Shown here: positions 63,482 through 64,000 of the stretch, piece after piece | How the letters are laid out: each line of letters starts with the position of its first letter | Numbering within the stretch: the first letter of the stretch is position 1 | From: Sphingomonas xinjiangensis | GTDB taxonomy: Bacteria; Pseudomonadota; Alphaproteobacteria; Sphingomonadales; Sphingomonadaceae | Direction: 5' to 3' | NCBI RefSeq assembly: GCF_014199255.1 | Contig: NZ_JACIJF010000001.1 | Span: 434,001-498,000, forward strand | DNA length: 64,000 nucleotides | Notes under the pieces: generated by a model | Seen by the model: only the letters and a program-made list of their open reading frames with translations | Told to the model about the DNA's origin: nothing | Database searches by the model: none | Made by a program: the position numbers and the translations under genes

Positions 63482-63822
63482 TACTCCCCTCCCTCAGCAG
63501 GAACGGGCTTGGCGGCGAGCATGGCCCACAGCACCTTGCATGCCGTGTGGATCGCCTGATCCTGATTGTAGGTTAGCTTCCCCCGGCACTTCAGATCATC
63601 CGTGACCGCGTGCACGACCGTTTCAGCGACGCCGAGCAACGGACGCTTGGTCACATAGCCAACGATGCCGCCATGAATGATCGCATGAGCCCCAAGAGCC
63701 TGCCACCATGGCACACCGGGAATAGGCGTGGTGCGGTTCTTCGCCTTGGCGAGGAAATCACCTTGGAGCGGGTAGTCTGCAAGCGCATGGCCGACGATCA
63801 GCGCGCCTAGTTTAACTAGCAT
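63481..63822 (-). CDS. DUF3307-like membrane protein
   Basis: A 113-aa protein with GHALADYPLQGDFLAKAKNR at the N-terminus, an HAIIHGGIVGYV segment and VTDDLKCRGKLTYNQDQAIH near the end, which resemble DUF3307 proteins of phages and plasmids: short, His/Asp-containing and membrane-associated. The function is unknown. The ATG at 63822 has AGGAG nine bases upstream and overlaps the stop of the preceding small gene. I am fairly sure of the family impression but could not check it. Confidence 0.72.
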   Translation of the reverse strand: MLVKLGALIVGHALADYPLQGDFLAKAKNRTTPIPGVPWWQALGAHAIIHGGIVGYVTKRPLLGVAETVVHAVTDDLKCRGKLTYNQDQAIHTACKVLWAMLAAKPVPAEGGE

Positions 63823-63998
63823 CAGGCGAACTCCTCCAGAAAGGCGACGGTATCCATCCACCGCCGCACGTCATCGGCGTTGCAGTCGAGGCATGCTCGT
63901 GTCGTCGCTAGGCGCTTGCGGGCTTCTGCCAGCGCTTTGCTGTCCCCACCCCTCTGCTCCGGCTCGGACAGCGCGGGGGTTGTGGCGAAATCGAGCAT
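63822..63998 (-). CDS. Small hypothetical mobile-element protein (may continue past the window)
   Basis: An open frame of 58 aa reading MLDFATTPALSE at the start, then ARKRLATTRACLDCNADDV and RRWMDTVAFLEEFA. The ATG at 63998 is the first possible start visible, but the frame may be open beyond the right edge. Its TGA overlaps the next gene's ATG (TGATG), which supports it being real. The C-x-x-C pair could bind metal. Function unknown. Confidence 0.5.
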   Translation of the reverse strand: MLDFATTPALSEPEQRGGDSKALAEARKRLATTRACLDCNADDVRRWMDTVAFLEEFA

Positions 63999-64000
63999 GG

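Larger units (their letters stand above)
61866..64000. mobile_element. Integrated element (prophage or genomic island) at tRNA-Glu, left end
   Basis: The region starts right after the tRNA-Glu 3' end and carries a tyrosine integrase facing the tRNA, an excisionase-like gene and overlapping short minus-strand genes of phage type. This is the classical layout of an element inserted by recombination in the tRNA 3' end. The likely attachment core lies in the T-arm/acceptor part (about 61840-61865). The second attachment site must lie beyond the right edge. Type (phage, plasmid-derived or island) cannot be told from 2.1 kb. Confidence 0.85.

Overview
The window is high-GC DNA from an alphaproteobacterium, most likely Sphingomonas or a close sphingomonad. 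This rests on the fused IspDF enzyme, the order trpF-trpB-trpA-accD-folC, the HdaA-type DnaA regulator beside ppk, several sphingomonad-type hypothetical genes and the overall composition. No 16S rRNA is present, so the genus is inference. Most of the window is conserved chromosomal backbone. The last 2.1 kb is the edge of an integrated mobile element, and 4.4-6.7 kb looks like a small accessory patch.

Layout. 0-4.4 kb: ispDF (cut at the left edge), pncC/cinA, a hypothetical gene, a COQ10/RatA-like gene overlapping lipA, and a beta-carbonic anhydrase. 4.4-6.7 kb: four small hypothetical genes (cytosolic, secreted, lipoprotein, membrane) with short repeats and hairpins. 6.7-11 kb: ppk2, sdaA, aspS. 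11-12.5 kb: rnd coupled to an I78-type inhibitor lipoprotein. 12.6-18.2 kb: four overlapping minus-strand genes, a DUF2066-like gene, hdaA, ppk1 and ppx. 18.3-29.3 kb: purM-purN, an EEP-family hydrolase coupled to a patatin, then lapA-pyrF-trpF-trpB-trpA-accD-folC, nearly all joined by short start/stop overlaps. 29.3-36 kb: a DUF6628-like gene behind a Fur-box-like palindrome, a GFA protein, an AmpG-like transporter, a response regulator, a large-tailed RNA pseudouridine synthase, rsmD and an MHS-type transporter.

36-43.9 kb is the most coherent functional module. A DctB-like sensor kinase and a DctD-like regulator diverge from dctA, a porin and mqo. Together they could sense C4-dicarboxylates, move them through the outer and inner membranes, and oxidise malate to oxaloacetate at the quinone pool. 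The regulator's AAA+ domain has lost the GAFTGA loop, the Walker B glutamate and the usual arginine-finger segment, so classical sigma-54 activation is unlikely. The Mqo carries an unusual Tat-like, lipobox-containing leader.

44-61.5 kb: a Pit phosphate transporter, a predicted outer-membrane protein, a UvrD/PcrA helicase, EttA, an M28 peptidase, a small acidic lipoprotein with a promoter and a perfect palindromic terminator, tRNA-Pro(TGG), a CAT-anticodon tRNA (probably Ile2) overlapped by the end of a deacetylase-like gene, a histidine kinase with a degenerate ATPase domain, an Lrp/AsnC regulator, a TPR protein, gyrA and a DUF952 protein.

61.8-64 kb: tRNA-Glu(CTC) is followed at once by a convergent tyrosine recombinase, an excisionase-like HTH gene and overlapping small genes including a DUF3307-like membrane protein. 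This is a tRNA-inserted phage or island whose far end lies outside the window. I found no CRISPR array, rRNA gene or insertion sequence. I did not find an obviously new multi-gene defence or biosynthetic system. The best candidates for new biology are the dct regulator, the Mqo leader, the Fur-box/DUF6628 pairing and the kinase/deacetylase/tRNA overlap.
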